DNA of 64,000 bases from positions 1 through 64,000 of the forward strand of contig JBIINB010000004.1 in assembly GCA_044337705.1 (NCBI GenBank), written 5' to 3'. This stretch comes from JBEISR01 sp044337705. GTDB taxonomy: Bacteria; Planctomycetota; Planctomycetia; Pirellulales; Pirellulaceae. The notes below the pieces were generated by a model, which did no database searches, was not told the DNA's origin, and saw nothing but the letters and a program-made list of their open reading frames with translations. Every line of letters starts with the position of its first letter. Position 1 is the stretch's first letter. The translations under genes were made by a program, and so were the position numbers. Positions 27,486-37,141 of this stretch are shown here, one piece after another.

Positions 27486-28319
27486 CTACGGTCTTGTGGT
27501 GCTGTCCTGGGACTGCGAATTGGAATCGTCTAAGTCGGAAAACCTCAGAGCAGGAGAAGCAACGGCCATCACCCCAAAGAGCTTTGTCACACTTGGTCGC
27601 TGAATGCCAACTGCTTTCAGTGCCGTGCAGGCGATGATCCCGAAGTCCATCGAAGGGCTGCAATGCTCGATGTACTCCATATCGAGGCACTGTTTCATTC
27701 GAACCGAGTCAATCGAGTCATCAGCTGGCAGATTGATCTGGGCCAGACCGGTCACGCCGGGCCGCACCGTCAGTCGATTGCTGTAGCCCGGAACACGATC
27801 GATCAGTCTCTCTTTCTCGATGATCTCAGGACGCTCCGGCCTCGGGCCGCAAAAGGACATATCTCCCTTCAGGATGTTAAAAATCTGAGGTAGTTCATCC
27901 AGGTGCAGGCGTCGCAACAAGGAGCCGATGGCCGTCGCGCGTTGATCATTTTTACCTTGAGCCCACTGGGCACCACCGGCCTCAGCATTTTGCACCATAC
28001 TCCGAATCTTGTAGATGGTGAAGGTGCGTCCGTTGCGGCCCACTCGGGTCTGTCGGTAAATACCGGCACCCGGACTGGTGCAGCGCACCATCAAGACAAG
28101 GACTCCAATCGCTGGGACGATCGCGATCGCAAGGAGAATCGCTAGTGGCAATTCCCATAACCTTTTCCAATGGAAGTAGGAAGGTACTGGCACTCCATCG
28201 GTCTCAGGATCGTAGAGGTTGCGGCCTGGAGTATCCGAGTCGGCTTTAGGTAGTTTGCTTTCCACGAACCGACTTTCCATAGTATTCGCGGAGACAGAGA
28301 GTGTATTGCGAGTAGTCAT
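27486..28319 (-). CDS. Priming sugar-1-phosphate transferase for exopolysaccharide (bacterial sugar transferase family)
   Basis: This 277-residue protein has one membrane helix (about 55-80) followed by the catalytic core: RQTRVGRNGRTFTIYKIRSM, RRLHLDELPQIFNILKGDMS and CGPRPERPE. The D-E pair in LDELPQ is the conserved acidic pair. It transfers a sugar-1-phosphate from a UDP-sugar to undecaprenyl phosphate at the inner membrane, the first step of polysaccharide assembly. It is the last gene of the five-gene minus-strand operon, starting 4 nt after the stop of the EpsI gene, which argues for translational coupling. A 61-residue longer reading would run into the EpsI gene and is rejected. Confidence 0.9.
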   Translation of the reverse strand: MTTRNTLSVSANTMESRFVESKLPKADSDTPGRNLYDPETDGVPVPSYFHWKRLWELPLAILLAIAIVPAIGVLVLMVRCTSPGAGIYRQTRVGRNGRTFTIYKIRSMVQNAEAGGAQWAQGKNDQRATAIGSLLRRLHLDELPQIFNILKGDMSFCGPRPERPEIIEKERLIDRVPGYSNRLTVRPGVTGLAQINLPADDSIDSVRMKQCLDMEYIEHCSPSMDFGIIACTALKAVGIQRPSVTKLFGVMAVASPALRFSDLDDSNSQSQDSTTRP

Positions 28320-28323
28320 CGAA

Positions 28324-28965
28324 TCAGTTAGCCCCTCCGAGTGCTGTCCGGAGTGAAGGGATGAATTGTTCCAGGAATTCAGGTATCGGATCTTGCTCTT
28401 TGTCGGCGCCGAAAGCCGCGATCTGAAGTTTGGCCAGTGTCTCGGTCCGGAGAAACCTCGGATTCTTCGCTGCCATCCAGGGGCCGCCATCCGACCACCC
28501 ATGATAAACCATCATGTGCTCGGCACCAACCTTGCGTGATTGAAACTCCTGGCTCCACAGTGTTCCCTCGTTGGCGATCGGAAGGGTATAGGCCGATTTG
28601 GACCCCAGTAGGACGAAATCGCGACTGGAGTAACAGACTTCGGGTGTATGCACGGCAATAGGACCCTTCAGGCCATAAAGCACGGCAATCGAGATGATCC
28701 AACCTGTCTTGTCATTTGCGTAGACTCGATTGATATATCCGTATGGGTTGAGCAAAGAAAGTGCTGCCTTGCCAAGGGGCACATCCTTCTGCATGGTCCA
28801 GTCCCCCACTGAGGTGGGCAGGTCGGTGATCGCTTGGCTGATGGCTTGTTGCTTGGAACGATCGACCCAACGTCCAGAGAACCAACCCTGCACGGCGCCA
28901 CTGAATAGGAAAAAGAAAAGTGAGAAAAGAAGTATCGGCAGTTGCTTTCGACTGAATTGATTCAT
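28324..28965 (-). CDS. EpsI-family exosortase-associated protein
   Basis: This 213-residue protein has one N-terminal membrane helix (about 9-29) and a periplasmic domain. Conserved points of the EpsI (DUF3485) family are recognisable: SVGDWTMQKDVPL, the segment with VHTPEVCYSS (an H...C pair) and the YHGWSDGGPW block. The family is almost always found fused or next to exosortases and is thought to help exopolysaccharide or protein export; its biochemistry is not established. It lies 36 bp downstream of the TPR gene and just before the sugar transferase. An AGGAA precedes the ATG. Confidence 0.85.
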   Translation of the reverse strand: MNQFSRKQLPILLFSLFFFLFSGAVQGWFSGRWVDRSKQQAISQAITDLPTSVGDWTMQKDVPLGKAALSLLNPYGYINRVYANDKTGWIISIAVLYGLKGPIAVHTPEVCYSSRDFVLLGSKSAYTLPIANEGTLWSQEFQSRKVGAEHMMVYHGWSDGGPWMAAKNPRFLRTETLAKLQIAAFGADKEQDPIPEFLEQFIPSLRTALGGAN

Positions 28966-29001
28966 GATACCACATATTCCTCTAGAGGGTGGCGAAATCG
29001 C

Positions 29002-32000
29002 TTAGGGTGTACCTTTGATGCTGTCCAAGATTTTCTGATCGTCTGGGCTCAGCAACGAACGGCTCAACTCCTCCCGATCGATTTTTCGAAGAATGTTTGC
29101 CGCCTCTTCATTGCGCCCCGAACGTCGCAGGGCATCAAAAAGATGAAGTCCGATTCGTGGATCATTGCTGATCGTCAATGCCGACTCGAGGACCTGAATC
29201 GCCTCCTGAGGTTTATCCATCTTCAGGAGAATGGATCCTTTGGTATCGAGCATCAGGGCGTTGCCTGGTTCCTGGAAGAGAGCCTTCTCGATGCAATTGA
29301 GAGCTTCTGCCACCGACGTTGGGTCTTCAAGAAGGATGTTGGCCAAGTTGTTCAGGGCGGCGGAGTTGGCGGGATTCTTTTCCAGGATTGACCGGTAAAG
29401 ACGACTGGCTTGTTCGGTATTTCCTCGCGAAAGGTACATGTTTGCCAGGGTGAACTGAAGACGTAGATCCTCCGGGTGAGACTGAAGGACTTCGCTGAAG
29501 AACGGTTCCAAAGACTTCAGTTCCAAGCTGTCGGCGGGCGAAGCCGCAATGAGGTCACCAAGCAAAATGACGTCTTCAGCCGCCCTGGTCTTCTCCGCTC
29601 TGGCTCGCAACTGGGCAATCACATCGGTCCGAGGTGCCTGATTTTTCGGGTCGCCGACAATCGACACCAGATAAAGCCCATTGTCGGGAGATTCGTCGTA
29701 TGCCTTCTTGGCGTATTCGAGTGCCTTGTCGAAAATCTCAAGTGATTTGAATGCGACGCTCGTTTTTCGAAAAACATCGGACCTACTGGCTTTATCCTTT
29801 CTTTGAGCCGTCTCCAGGTTGACCCACCGCTCCAGTTCCTGAATCGCAAGTTCCTTAGCATTCTCGTAGACATGAATCCGAGCTTTTACTTCGGCGGATT
29901 CAAGACTATTACCCCCAATCGATTCCACCCTTGCTGCGAAGCTCTTGGCGTCGTCGATCATGCCATTTTCCAGGCAAAAACGGACGGCGAACAGCAGATG
30001 ACGAACATCTGGGCTTGGGGTCGATGCGATCGATCGGATCAGTTCAAAGACCTTCTCCCGAAGATCCTTCATCTTCTCTGGATCGGTGTTGCGGCTGACT
30101 GATAGTCGTAGACTTCGTTCGTAGATCTGGGCTAAGGCAAAACGGTCCTCGGGGGTGGGGGCGGTCGATTTGCGAAGGAGCGTTTCCATCAGCGCCTGAG
30201 CCTTTATCAAGTCGGCTTCTCGACCTCTGGTCAAAAGGAGCTGGACTTTGATTCGAGTGTCGACATCGGTATCCGAGACCCCTTCGTTGTTGAGAAGCTT
30301 TTCAGCTCGTTCCCAATCCTCAGGACGTCCGCGAAACGCCAATTGACTGGCGTAGCGTCGTCGGAGATTCAAATTTTCCGGATCCTTGGCCAGTTGTACG
30401 CCTAGGATCTGAATGAGCGGTTCGACCTGGTTGGTTGCGTGGTAGAGTTTCCCGAGATTCTCAAGCAGACGATTGTCGTCGGGGTAGTCGACACGTGCGG
30501 CTTCGAGCACGGCGATCCCTTCGGCAAACTGGCCAAGGGATTCGTGCATGGAGGCGACAGTCAAGTTCTTGGCAAGTGGAGGTTTGGCATCCACCTGCTC
30601 CAACTGCTTCAAGACCTCCAAGGCATTCTCTTTTTCCCCGAGAGTTGTCGCGATATCGAAGAGGAAGGCTTTTTCTATGACCGGATCAAGCGGTCGGATA
30701 TTTTTGGCTTTTTGGATTGCACCGAGCGCTTCATCTGTCCACCGCTTGCGTTGATCAAGGGGATACTTCTTTGCTTCGAAAATCAGCAGATTCGTCAGTG
30801 TGATCCAGGAAACGGGGTCACCGGGCCGAAGATTGGCCGCTTTTCTTGCGATATCGAGGCGATTTCCCTCTTCCGAAGATGCCATGGAGATGGCCAGTTG
30901 GGACAGCCGTCCCGATCGAAACACCGACTCCCCGAGTTCCCTCAAGTAGAGACTGGCCTCTGCGGTTCTTCCTGTAAGAAGGAGACATGACAAGATCGCT
31001 TCTGAAACGCGGTCTGTAGACAGACCAAGCCGCTCGGCTTCCTTGAGATGGACCAGCGCGTCGGATGGCTTGCTATTGAGTATCGAAAGACGACCTGCCA
31101 GCAGATGCACTTCTGGAAGGCTTTCATGCTCGGTCTTGCAGTTGGCAACCAAAGCTTCGAGTGGCTCAGCTGATGAACCCCTTTCTGCCTTGGAAACTGC
31201 GATCGATGTTTTCAGCACGTTGCCCCACGCAGGGGTGGAATCGGGATGGTCGGTCAGGTAGGTCACCAACCACTGGGTCCTACTGACCCAGTGATCAAAC
31301 GCATCCTGGGACATCGGAAGATCGAATGGCAATCGCATCCATTGACGGAGTATAGAATTCAGCTGCGTAGCAGACACTTTTGGAAGCAAATCCCAAACAC
31401 TCGAATCTCTGGCGAAGGGGAAGCCTGGAAATGCGAAAAGGCGGATCGTCGCGCTCCAGGCGGCATTCTCGTTGGGATGACCGGCCAGGAAGGTTTGAAG
31501 GAGCTGGAAAGCTTCGGCCGCCTGCTGGCCGTTCATCGCAGTATCCACCTTCATGCTGATACTCAGCCAGGAATTCGGCGACTGCTTGATCGCCTGCTCT
31601 CGCACCTGCTGAGCCAGTTCTCTCATATTTTCCTGGACAAGAATCGACATCACGGAATTGGCGAGTTGTTCTTCACCGGGATACCGTTCGATCAACTCCA
31701 GAAGCCCCAGCCCGAGTTCTTCTTTGGTGATCTTGGTGGCATCATCCGCCTGATTCCTGGCCAGCAGTTCGAATAGGTCGAGGTTCCACTGAAACTCTTT
31801 GCTGGGATTCTGATTGACACTTGCTTCTCGGGCGAATCGAAACGCCTGAGCCATTTCCTGGCTGGTGCCCTCATTGGAACGATCGATGCTTTTGGCCAGA
31901 AAAATGCTTTTTCCCAGCAGCAACCAGTCCTCCATCGTTTTTGATGGAATCTTGCGAATGATGGATGCCGCTTCTGCGGGGCGGAAAAGAGAGACCTTCA

Positions 32001-33567
32001 CCGCAGCGAGCTTACGCAACAGCGCTTGGTCATCAGAGGCAGTCTTGATCGCCGTTTCCATATGCTTTTCGGCAGATGCGAAATCTCCCAGTGCATAGTA
32101 GCAGTCGCCCAGCATCAGTTCGTCAAACAGATTGGTTTGGTTATTGACAGATTGCTGTCTGATTCGCTTGAGAACTTCCAGTGCTTCTCTGGGTCGGCCA
32201 CCTCGCAGCAAACCGGAAGCCTTCTGGCGGTCATTGACCAAACTTAAGTCGTTCCTCCTTCCGCGGGAATCAAACTGTGCTTTGAGGAGGAGGGTCTCCG
32301 TTTCCTTCGTCCATGACATCAGCTCGTCGTATTTGGCTTGCCGACCCAGCAAGTCGGCGACAGCCATTCGAGCTGCGATTCCCTGTTCATCGGCTCGATT
32401 CGCCAGTTTCGAGAGGGCAGCCACGGCCTCCTCATATTTCTCTTCGGAGGCCAGCAATTGGCCCTGCAGCATCACCAGTTGAGGGTCGACTTCCTTCGTT
32501 AGCTCCGTCGCCAAATTGACGTACTTCCATGATTCGTTCCTTGCAGCGGTCGACTCATCGGCGAGCGAAAGTCGACTGTTATCGAGATAGCGACGGAAAA
32601 AGAAAGCCGCAGTGTTTATGATCAGATTCAGGTTGTTCGGGGCCAACTCCACGGCCTTGCGAAAATCAACTTCTGACTGTCTGGGATTCAGCTGTTGATT
32701 AGCGACTGCTCTCGAAACGAAGAAACGGCTTTCTTCCGTATGTGCCGGAGCCACACGCTCGAAATACGACTGAACCAGCTGCAGCCGTTTGGTCGCAGGA
32801 AGCTTGACTGCCGGATCATCCCAGGTGTAGTTGATTGCTTCCGGATTGATCAGGATGCTGGCGGCACATTCAAGCACGTCCAGATTGGTGCTTCCTTCAT
32901 CCAGCACGGAAGTAATCGCCTGAAGCGGGGACTGCTCGATGAATTCTTCCTGCCCCCCCCCACGTTGATTCATACTCCCACCCCTTTTCGTCGCGACCTC
33001 TGGGGATTTGCGAGTCGAAAAGAGGCAGATGGCGAGGTTTTCGCGCAGCCAGAGCTGATCCTCTTGGGAGATTGCTGGCGCCATATCCAACAGAATGGAC
33101 TGCGCTTCGTTGAAGGTATTGGGTGCTAGCGCCTGTCCCTCGAAGGATGCTCTCTTCATCAGCAGACGAACCAATGTCTTCTGCACCTCGATGACCTTCG
33201 CCGAATCGGGCGGCGTCTGGGCGCGAAGCGTCCCCAAAACGCGAAAACCAAACGAAATCACATTCCGCAACAGCGGCGGGGTGCTGGCGACTTTCTCGCG
33301 AAGGGTCAATGAGTGGACCAATTCGGTCGTGTCGTTTGGATTCAGCGACAAGTAGCGATCGAGCAGTTCCGAGGCTCGATCCAATTCCTCAGCCTCCTCC
33401 GCAACACTCGACTGGGCTTTGATCGCTGTGGAGACGCGTCCAACCTGGAACCAGTAGGCTGCCACGAAAACCACGGAAACCAAGGCTAGACAGAGGATCG
33501 ACTTCAGCAAAAAGCGATAGTTGAGCTCCGGGCGGTAGTGCCTGTGACGAGCTTCCGATTTTGGCAT
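29002..33567 (-). CDS. Membrane-anchored TPR protein of the exosortase operon
   Basis: This 1521-residue protein has one membrane helix near the N-terminus (about 22-42) and otherwise long helical repeats. TPR-type motifs are clear at the C-terminus (FTLANMYLSRGNTEQASRLYRSILEKNP, with NSAALNNLANILLED next) and recur throughout. The layout resembles the large TPR proteins (PrsT-like) found with exosortases and EPS export, though it is considerably longer than those I know. The likely role is a periplasmic scaffold for the secretion machinery. It is the third gene of the operon, 52 bp after the Wzc-like gene. Its size alone makes it one of the window's largest genes. No enzyme motif is seen. 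Confidence 0.85.
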   Translation of the reverse strand: MPKSEARHRHYRPELNYRFLLKSILCLALVSVVFVAAYWFQVGRVSTAIKAQSSVAEEAEELDRASELLDRYLSLNPNDTTELVHSLTLREKVASTPPLLRNVISFGFRVLGTLRAQTPPDSAKVIEVQKTLVRLLMKRASFEGQALAPNTFNEAQSILLDMAPAISQEDQLWLRENLAICLFSTRKSPEVATKRGGSMNQRGGGQEEFIEQSPLQAITSVLDEGSTNLDVLECAASILINPEAINYTWDDPAVKLPATKRLQLVQSYFERVAPAHTEESRFFVSRAVANQQLNPRQSEVDFRKAVELAPNNLNLIINTAAFFFRRYLDNSRLSLADESTAARNESWKYVNLATELTKEVDPQLVMLQGQLLASEEKYEEAVAALSKLANRADEQGIAARMAVADLLGRQAKYDELMSWTKETETLLLKAQFDSRGRRNDLSLVNDRQKASGLLRGGRPREALEVLKRIRQQSVNNQTNLFDELMLGDCYYALGDFASAEKHMETAIKTASDDQALLRKLAAVKVSLFRPAEAASIIRKIPSKTMEDWLLLGKSIFLAKSIDRSNEGTSQEMAQAFRFAREASVNQNPSKEFQWNLDLFELLARNQADDATKITKEELGLGLLELIERYPGEEQLANSVMSILVQENMRELAQQVREQAIKQSPNSWLSISMKVDTAMNGQQAAEAFQLLQTFLAGHPNENAAWSATIRLFAFPGFPFARDSSVWDLLPKVSATQLNSILRQWMRLPFDLPMSQDAFDHWVSRTQWLVTYLTDHPDSTPAWGNVLKTSIAVSKAERGSSAEPLEALVANCKTEHESLPEVHLLAGRLSILNSKPSDALVHLKEAERLGLSTDRVSEAILSCLLLTGRTAEASLYLRELGESVFRSGRLSQLAISMASSEEGNRLDIARKAANLRPGDPVSWITLTNLLIFEAKKYPLDQRKRWTDEALGAIQKAKNIRPLDPVIEKAFLFDIATTLGEKENALEVLKQLEQVDAKPPLAKNLTVASMHESLGQFAEGIAVLEAARVDYPDDNRLLENLGKLYHATNQVEPLIQILGVQLAKDPENLNLRRRYASQLAFRGRPEDWERAEKLLNNEGVSDTDVDTRIKVQLLLTRGREADLIKAQALMETLLRKSTAPTPEDRFALAQIYERSLRLSVSRNTDPEKMKDLREKVFELIRSIASTPSPDVRHLLFAVRFCLENGMIDDAKSFAARVESIGGNSLESAEVKARIHVYENAKELAIQELERWVNLETAQRKDKASRSDVFRKTSVAFKSLEIFDKALEYAKKAYDESPDNGLYLVSIVGDPKNQAPRTDVIAQLRARAEKTRAAEDVILLGDLIAASPADSLELKSLEPFFSEVLQSHPEDLRLQFTLANMYLSRGNTEQASRLYRSILEKNPANSAALNNLANILLEDPTSVAEALNCIEKALFQEPGNALMLDTKGSILLKMDKPQEAIQVLESALTISNDPRIGLHLFDALRRSGRNEEAANILRKIDREELSRSLLSPDDQKILDSIKGTP

Positions 33568-33619
33568 AGCTTTGGTTCCCAGATGCGGATCTCAGCCCGT
33601 CGTTAGCAGCCATTCAGAT

Positions 33620-35869
33620 TCAGCTCTGCGAGCGATCCCAATTCCCATAGGCATAATCGCCGTAGTACTTCGAATACTCCCTGAATGGGACGCCAGAGAG
33701 CACGGCCCCTGCGACATTGGCACCAGCCGCTTCCAGCTTGTTGACCGCCTGCATGAGCTGCTCTACCCGGCTCCGGTCCCGCAACGCACAGACTAGGCAG
33801 TAATCGACCGACCTGGCATAAATCAGCGACTCGCTGGCCGGCAAAATCGGTGGGGTGTCGATGATGACGTAGTCATAGCTTTCTTTCGCTTTTTCAATCA
33901 GTCGATCAATGGCTCCCTGAGACAACAGTCGGTGCGGGCTCCCTTTCAGATAGCCCGCATGCAGGATGTGCACCTGGCTACTCCAATCTCGATCGATCAC
34001 TTCGGACAAATCGTTTTCACCGCTGAGGAAGCCAGCCAACCCGGAGTTCATCTTCCGATCGAAAACGTGGTGCACGTCAGGAGCCCGCATGTCTCCATCG
34101 ATCAGAAGAACTACTTTGCCCGTCGATCTGGCGATACTCAAAGCCAATTGGCATGCTACAGTCGTTTTGCCTTCGGCTGCCAAGGCGCTGGTTACGGCCA
34201 GAGTTCGGGCCTGCTTGAGATTGGGCGACAGCACCAGCGACATCGTCAGCGAGTCGATACTTTCCTCGTAAAGCCGTAGAGCCTTCTCCGCCCTCTTACT
34301 GCCCGGGTCTGCCGAATAGGGGAGGGCAGAAATCTCACCGAGCACCAGCATTTCCGATTGTTTTTCAAGGCTCATCGCACTGTCGATGCGATGCGAACGC
34401 AATTCCAGGCCGAAAGCGATCAGCAGAGGGAGAACCAAGCCAATCGCGTTGGCCAAGAGAAGCTGCTTCAGAGGAAGCGATTCAACCGGCAGTTTGGGAG
34501 GGGTTGATCTTTGGAGTTCGCGAATCGGCTCCAGGCTCTCTCGTTCCGTCGCCAAAGCGACACTGCGATCATGGATCTGACCGCGGGTCTTCTGCCACTC
34601 CAGCAGATCAGCCTCCGCAAACTGCAATTCCGCGCCTCCAGATCCGGTCAGTTTCATCATGCTGATGAACTCCTTGATCTGCCCCTCAAGGCTAGCCCGA
34701 CGATCCTTCAGCGTTTTGACTTTCTCTGCGATTTCAGAGACCGATTTCTTCCGCTCCTCGACACCTTCCCCGGCAATCCTTTGCTTCGAAGTCTCGAGGA
34801 TCTGCTTCTTCATGTCTTCACGCTTGGATTCGAGAATCGCCTTTTCCGAAATCTGCTGTTGATAGACCGGATTTCGCTCCCCAACACTGGATGCTTTCAA
34901 TTTATCCAGTCGGAATTCGATTTCCTTGATTCGAGCATCCAGGGCTTGGATGGCTGGCGAGGAAGTCACCTCTTGATCGGCCAGCAGTGCAATCGAATCC
35001 TGGCTCATCTGCAACTGAGCCGACTGCTGTGCCTCGGCCAATGCGGTTTCGGTCGTCGCGATTTCACTCGACAGTTGGAATCGTTCCAATCTCAGCTTGT
35101 CGACGTAAGTGCTGTCGTACACGCCGGAAGCACCCTGACGGACCGGTGTGTCAAGCGTGATGGCAGATGAGCTGAGGTCGCGAACGCGGTTTTTCGCCAG
35201 TTCCACTTCCGCTTCCGCTTTCTCCAACGCCGCCTTGACGACCTGCTGGCGTGCGGTCAATTCAAACTGATCGATGAACGACTTCTGCGATAGGTACTCA
35301 TCGACGGTGATATTCAAAAGAGATGAAGCGATGGCGGGGTCGGAGGCATCGCAGGTCACCTCAATCATCGTGTTGGAGGCAGCACCCGCAAGATTGATCG
35401 CTTTGCGAACTTCCGCGGCAGGATCTTTCGAGTTGCGGATCATAGGCATCTGCGCTACCACCGGATTAGCGATCACCTTGTCGATCACCTTGTCGCTCTT
35501 GATCAAAAACTTCTGAAATGCGATCAAGGACATCGGCGTGCTCTGCATGCTCGAATTGGAATAAATCACACTGCTGTTCGGGTCGATCAGCAGCGAGAAG
35601 GAGGCTCGGTACGTCGGCTTAAAAAGCGAGAGGACAATCCCTGAGGCAATTGCACAACCGACAATCGCGACCGGAAGGGCCCAGGACCACGAATTTCGAA
35701 GCAGTCTCAATGCGAAGGCAGCATCGATCGTAGGAAGTTTCGGGTCAGAAGACCTTTGGATAAAGGATCGGTCGGTCGGACCTTTCCCAGGAATCGGTTC
35801 GCTGCGCACGTCGATAACCTGGGCCGAGCGATCCCGTTCGAGGTATCCAGAGGGATTCGGGGAATTCAT
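33620..35869 (-). CDS. Wzc-like polysaccharide co-polymerase with BY-kinase domain
   Basis: In this 749-residue protein, a first membrane helix (about 60-85) opens the Wzz-type periplasmic domain, which is rich in coiled coil (about 200-450). A second helix lies near 485. The C-terminal BY-kinase has Walker A (AAEGKTT), Walker A' (VVLLIDGDMRAP) and Walker B (YDYVIIDTPP). The tail has a short tyrosine cluster (EYSKYYGDYAYG), the usual autophosphorylation site. It controls chain length and export of the polysaccharide through cycles of phosphorylation. No separate tyrosine phosphatase is nearby. It is the second gene of the operon, 84 bp after the exosortase. Confidence 0.92.
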   Translation of the reverse strand: MNSPNPSGYLERDRSAQVIDVRSEPIPGKGPTDRSFIQRSSDPKLPTIDAAFALRLLRNSWSWALPVAIVGCAIASGIVLSLFKPTYRASFSLLIDPNSSVIYSNSSMQSTPMSLIAFQKFLIKSDKVIDKVIANPVVAQMPMIRNSKDPAAEVRKAINLAGAASNTMIEVTCDASDPAIASSLLNITVDEYLSQKSFIDQFELTARQQVVKAALEKAEAEVELAKNRVRDLSSSAITLDTPVRQGASGVYDSTYVDKLRLERFQLSSEIATTETALAEAQQSAQLQMSQDSIALLADQEVTSSPAIQALDARIKEIEFRLDKLKASSVGERNPVYQQQISEKAILESKREDMKKQILETSKQRIAGEGVEERKKSVSEIAEKVKTLKDRRASLEGQIKEFISMMKLTGSGGAELQFAEADLLEWQKTRGQIHDRSVALATERESLEPIRELQRSTPPKLPVESLPLKQLLLANAIGLVLPLLIAFGLELRSHRIDSAMSLEKQSEMLVLGEISALPYSADPGSKRAEKALRLYEESIDSLTMSLVLSPNLKQARTLAVTSALAAEGKTTVACQLALSIARSTGKVVLLIDGDMRAPDVHHVFDRKMNSGLAGFLSGENDLSEVIDRDWSSQVHILHAGYLKGSPHRLLSQGAIDRLIEKAKESYDYVIIDTPPILPASESLIYARSVDYCLVCALRDRSRVEQLMQAVNKLEAAGANVAGAVLSGVPFREYSKYYGDYAYGNWDRSQS

Positions 35870-35953
35870 GTTTTCTATTCCAGGGCGATATCTTCAAAAA
35901 ACTTCGGTCAATAGGGGCTCACGCTTCCTCCGACTCCCATCGGTAGAGCGAAG

Positions 35954-37045
35954 CTAACGCGACGGCTTTGGGTTGCGGGACCCTCCACCTGCCGGGATGA
36001 ACAGGTGTCCCAAGTACCAAAGGAAAGCTCCGAAAAGGAGCGCCGCCAAGCCAATCATCAGAAATCCCATCAGATCGTGAGACACGTGCTTTGCCCATTC
36101 GCCAGGAAACCACTGAAACGCGAAGGCGGTCAATACGATTCGTGTCGCATTAGCAATCAATGCAATGGGAATGGTCGCCAACAAAATCAAAAGCCGCTCC
36201 AGCCAGGACTTGCGGCTCAAGACGCAGTAGACGTAACTCAGAGCGAACATCCCGAAGAAAATCCGCAACCCCGAACAAGCCCGTTCGACTTCCAGTTGAT
36301 GTGGACCCAGGAGGATCGTCGTCCCTTCAGCAACCGCAGGTTGCCCCAGGGTCTGGAGGGTTGCGACACTCAATTTCGTCGCCACCAATTGCAGTGGCTG
36401 GCTGAACTGGTTCTCGATCCGAAATGGAAGTGGGATCATGAAGAACAGAAAACCCAAAGCTGGCATTGCCCACCACACCCACTTGCGGCCATAAGCCAGC
36501 CAAGACAGACCAATTACGGAAAAGGGAATGGCCCAAGCTTCGGCGAAGTCATAAAAACCCCACGCACCAAAAATCCGAATCGCCAGCACCAATGCCAGAA
36601 AAGGCAAAGCGAACCAGTGCCACCCCAGCTCCATTTTGGGCATCGAGTCGCGCCGATTCCAAAGCAGAAAAAGCGTCATCGGTACGACCAGCCATCCATG
36701 CGAATAGTCTGGCTCACGCTCCCATGTCTGAGTCAGATTCAGCAGCGAAGGCCAAAACGACCAGACGCAAGCAGCCCCAACCAACAGAAAAAATAGAATG
36801 GATCCAGCGGAAAACTTTCCACTGAAGGGCATCCCACTGGCGATCACCGGGGCTCCGCCTTCAACAGCCAATGCAGCGGCCTGTGAGGGGACGGCAGCGG
36901 CGACAACCTGGGACTCATTTCCTTCATCTTCCGACTGCTCAGGGACCTCCACAGAAGTCTGGTCAGGCCCCTTGGTGCGGTTGCCAATCCTTGAAAACTC
37001 CGGCTTCAGGATCGAAGACGGAGCCATATACTTCCGCTTTTTCAT
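35954..37045 (-). CDS. Exosortase (planctomycete type, possibly XrtU)
   Basis: In this 363-residue protein, a hydrophilic stretch of about 80 residues precedes the membrane core, which has about eight helices. The catalytic triad of exosortases is visible: C257 in ERACSGLR, R302 in NATRI and H323 (KHVSHD). Exosortases recognise a C-terminal PEP-CTERM-like signal and process exported proteins at the inner membrane. The planctomycete group is usually called XrtU; that sub-family assignment is from memory and unverified. It is the first gene of the operon that continues with the Wzc-like, TPR, EpsI and sugar-transferase genes. The long soluble N-terminal part is not typical of most exosortases. 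No protein in this window ends with a recognisable PEP-CTERM signal. Confidence 0.88.
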   Translation of the reverse strand: MKKRKYMAPSSILKPEFSRIGNRTKGPDQTSVEVPEQSEDEGNESQVVAAAVPSQAAALAVEGGAPVIASGMPFSGKFSAGSILFFLLVGAACVWSFWPSLLNLTQTWEREPDYSHGWLVVPMTLFLLWNRRDSMPKMELGWHWFALPFLALVLAIRIFGAWGFYDFAEAWAIPFSVIGLSWLAYGRKWVWWAMPALGFLFFMIPLPFRIENQFSQPLQLVATKLSVATLQTLGQPAVAEGTTILLGPHQLEVERACSGLRIFFGMFALSYVYCVLSRKSWLERLLILLATIPIALIANATRIVLTAFAFQWFPGEWAKHVSHDLMGFLMIGLAALLFGAFLWYLGHLFIPAGGGSRNPKPSR

Positions 37046-37141
37046 GTCGCAAAACCAGTATCCAGAACCACGTTTGGAAGAATTTTCAAAATAGCTGTAA
37101 ATGCTAGGTCGTCAAGCTTCCCGAAATAACCCCCCACCAAC

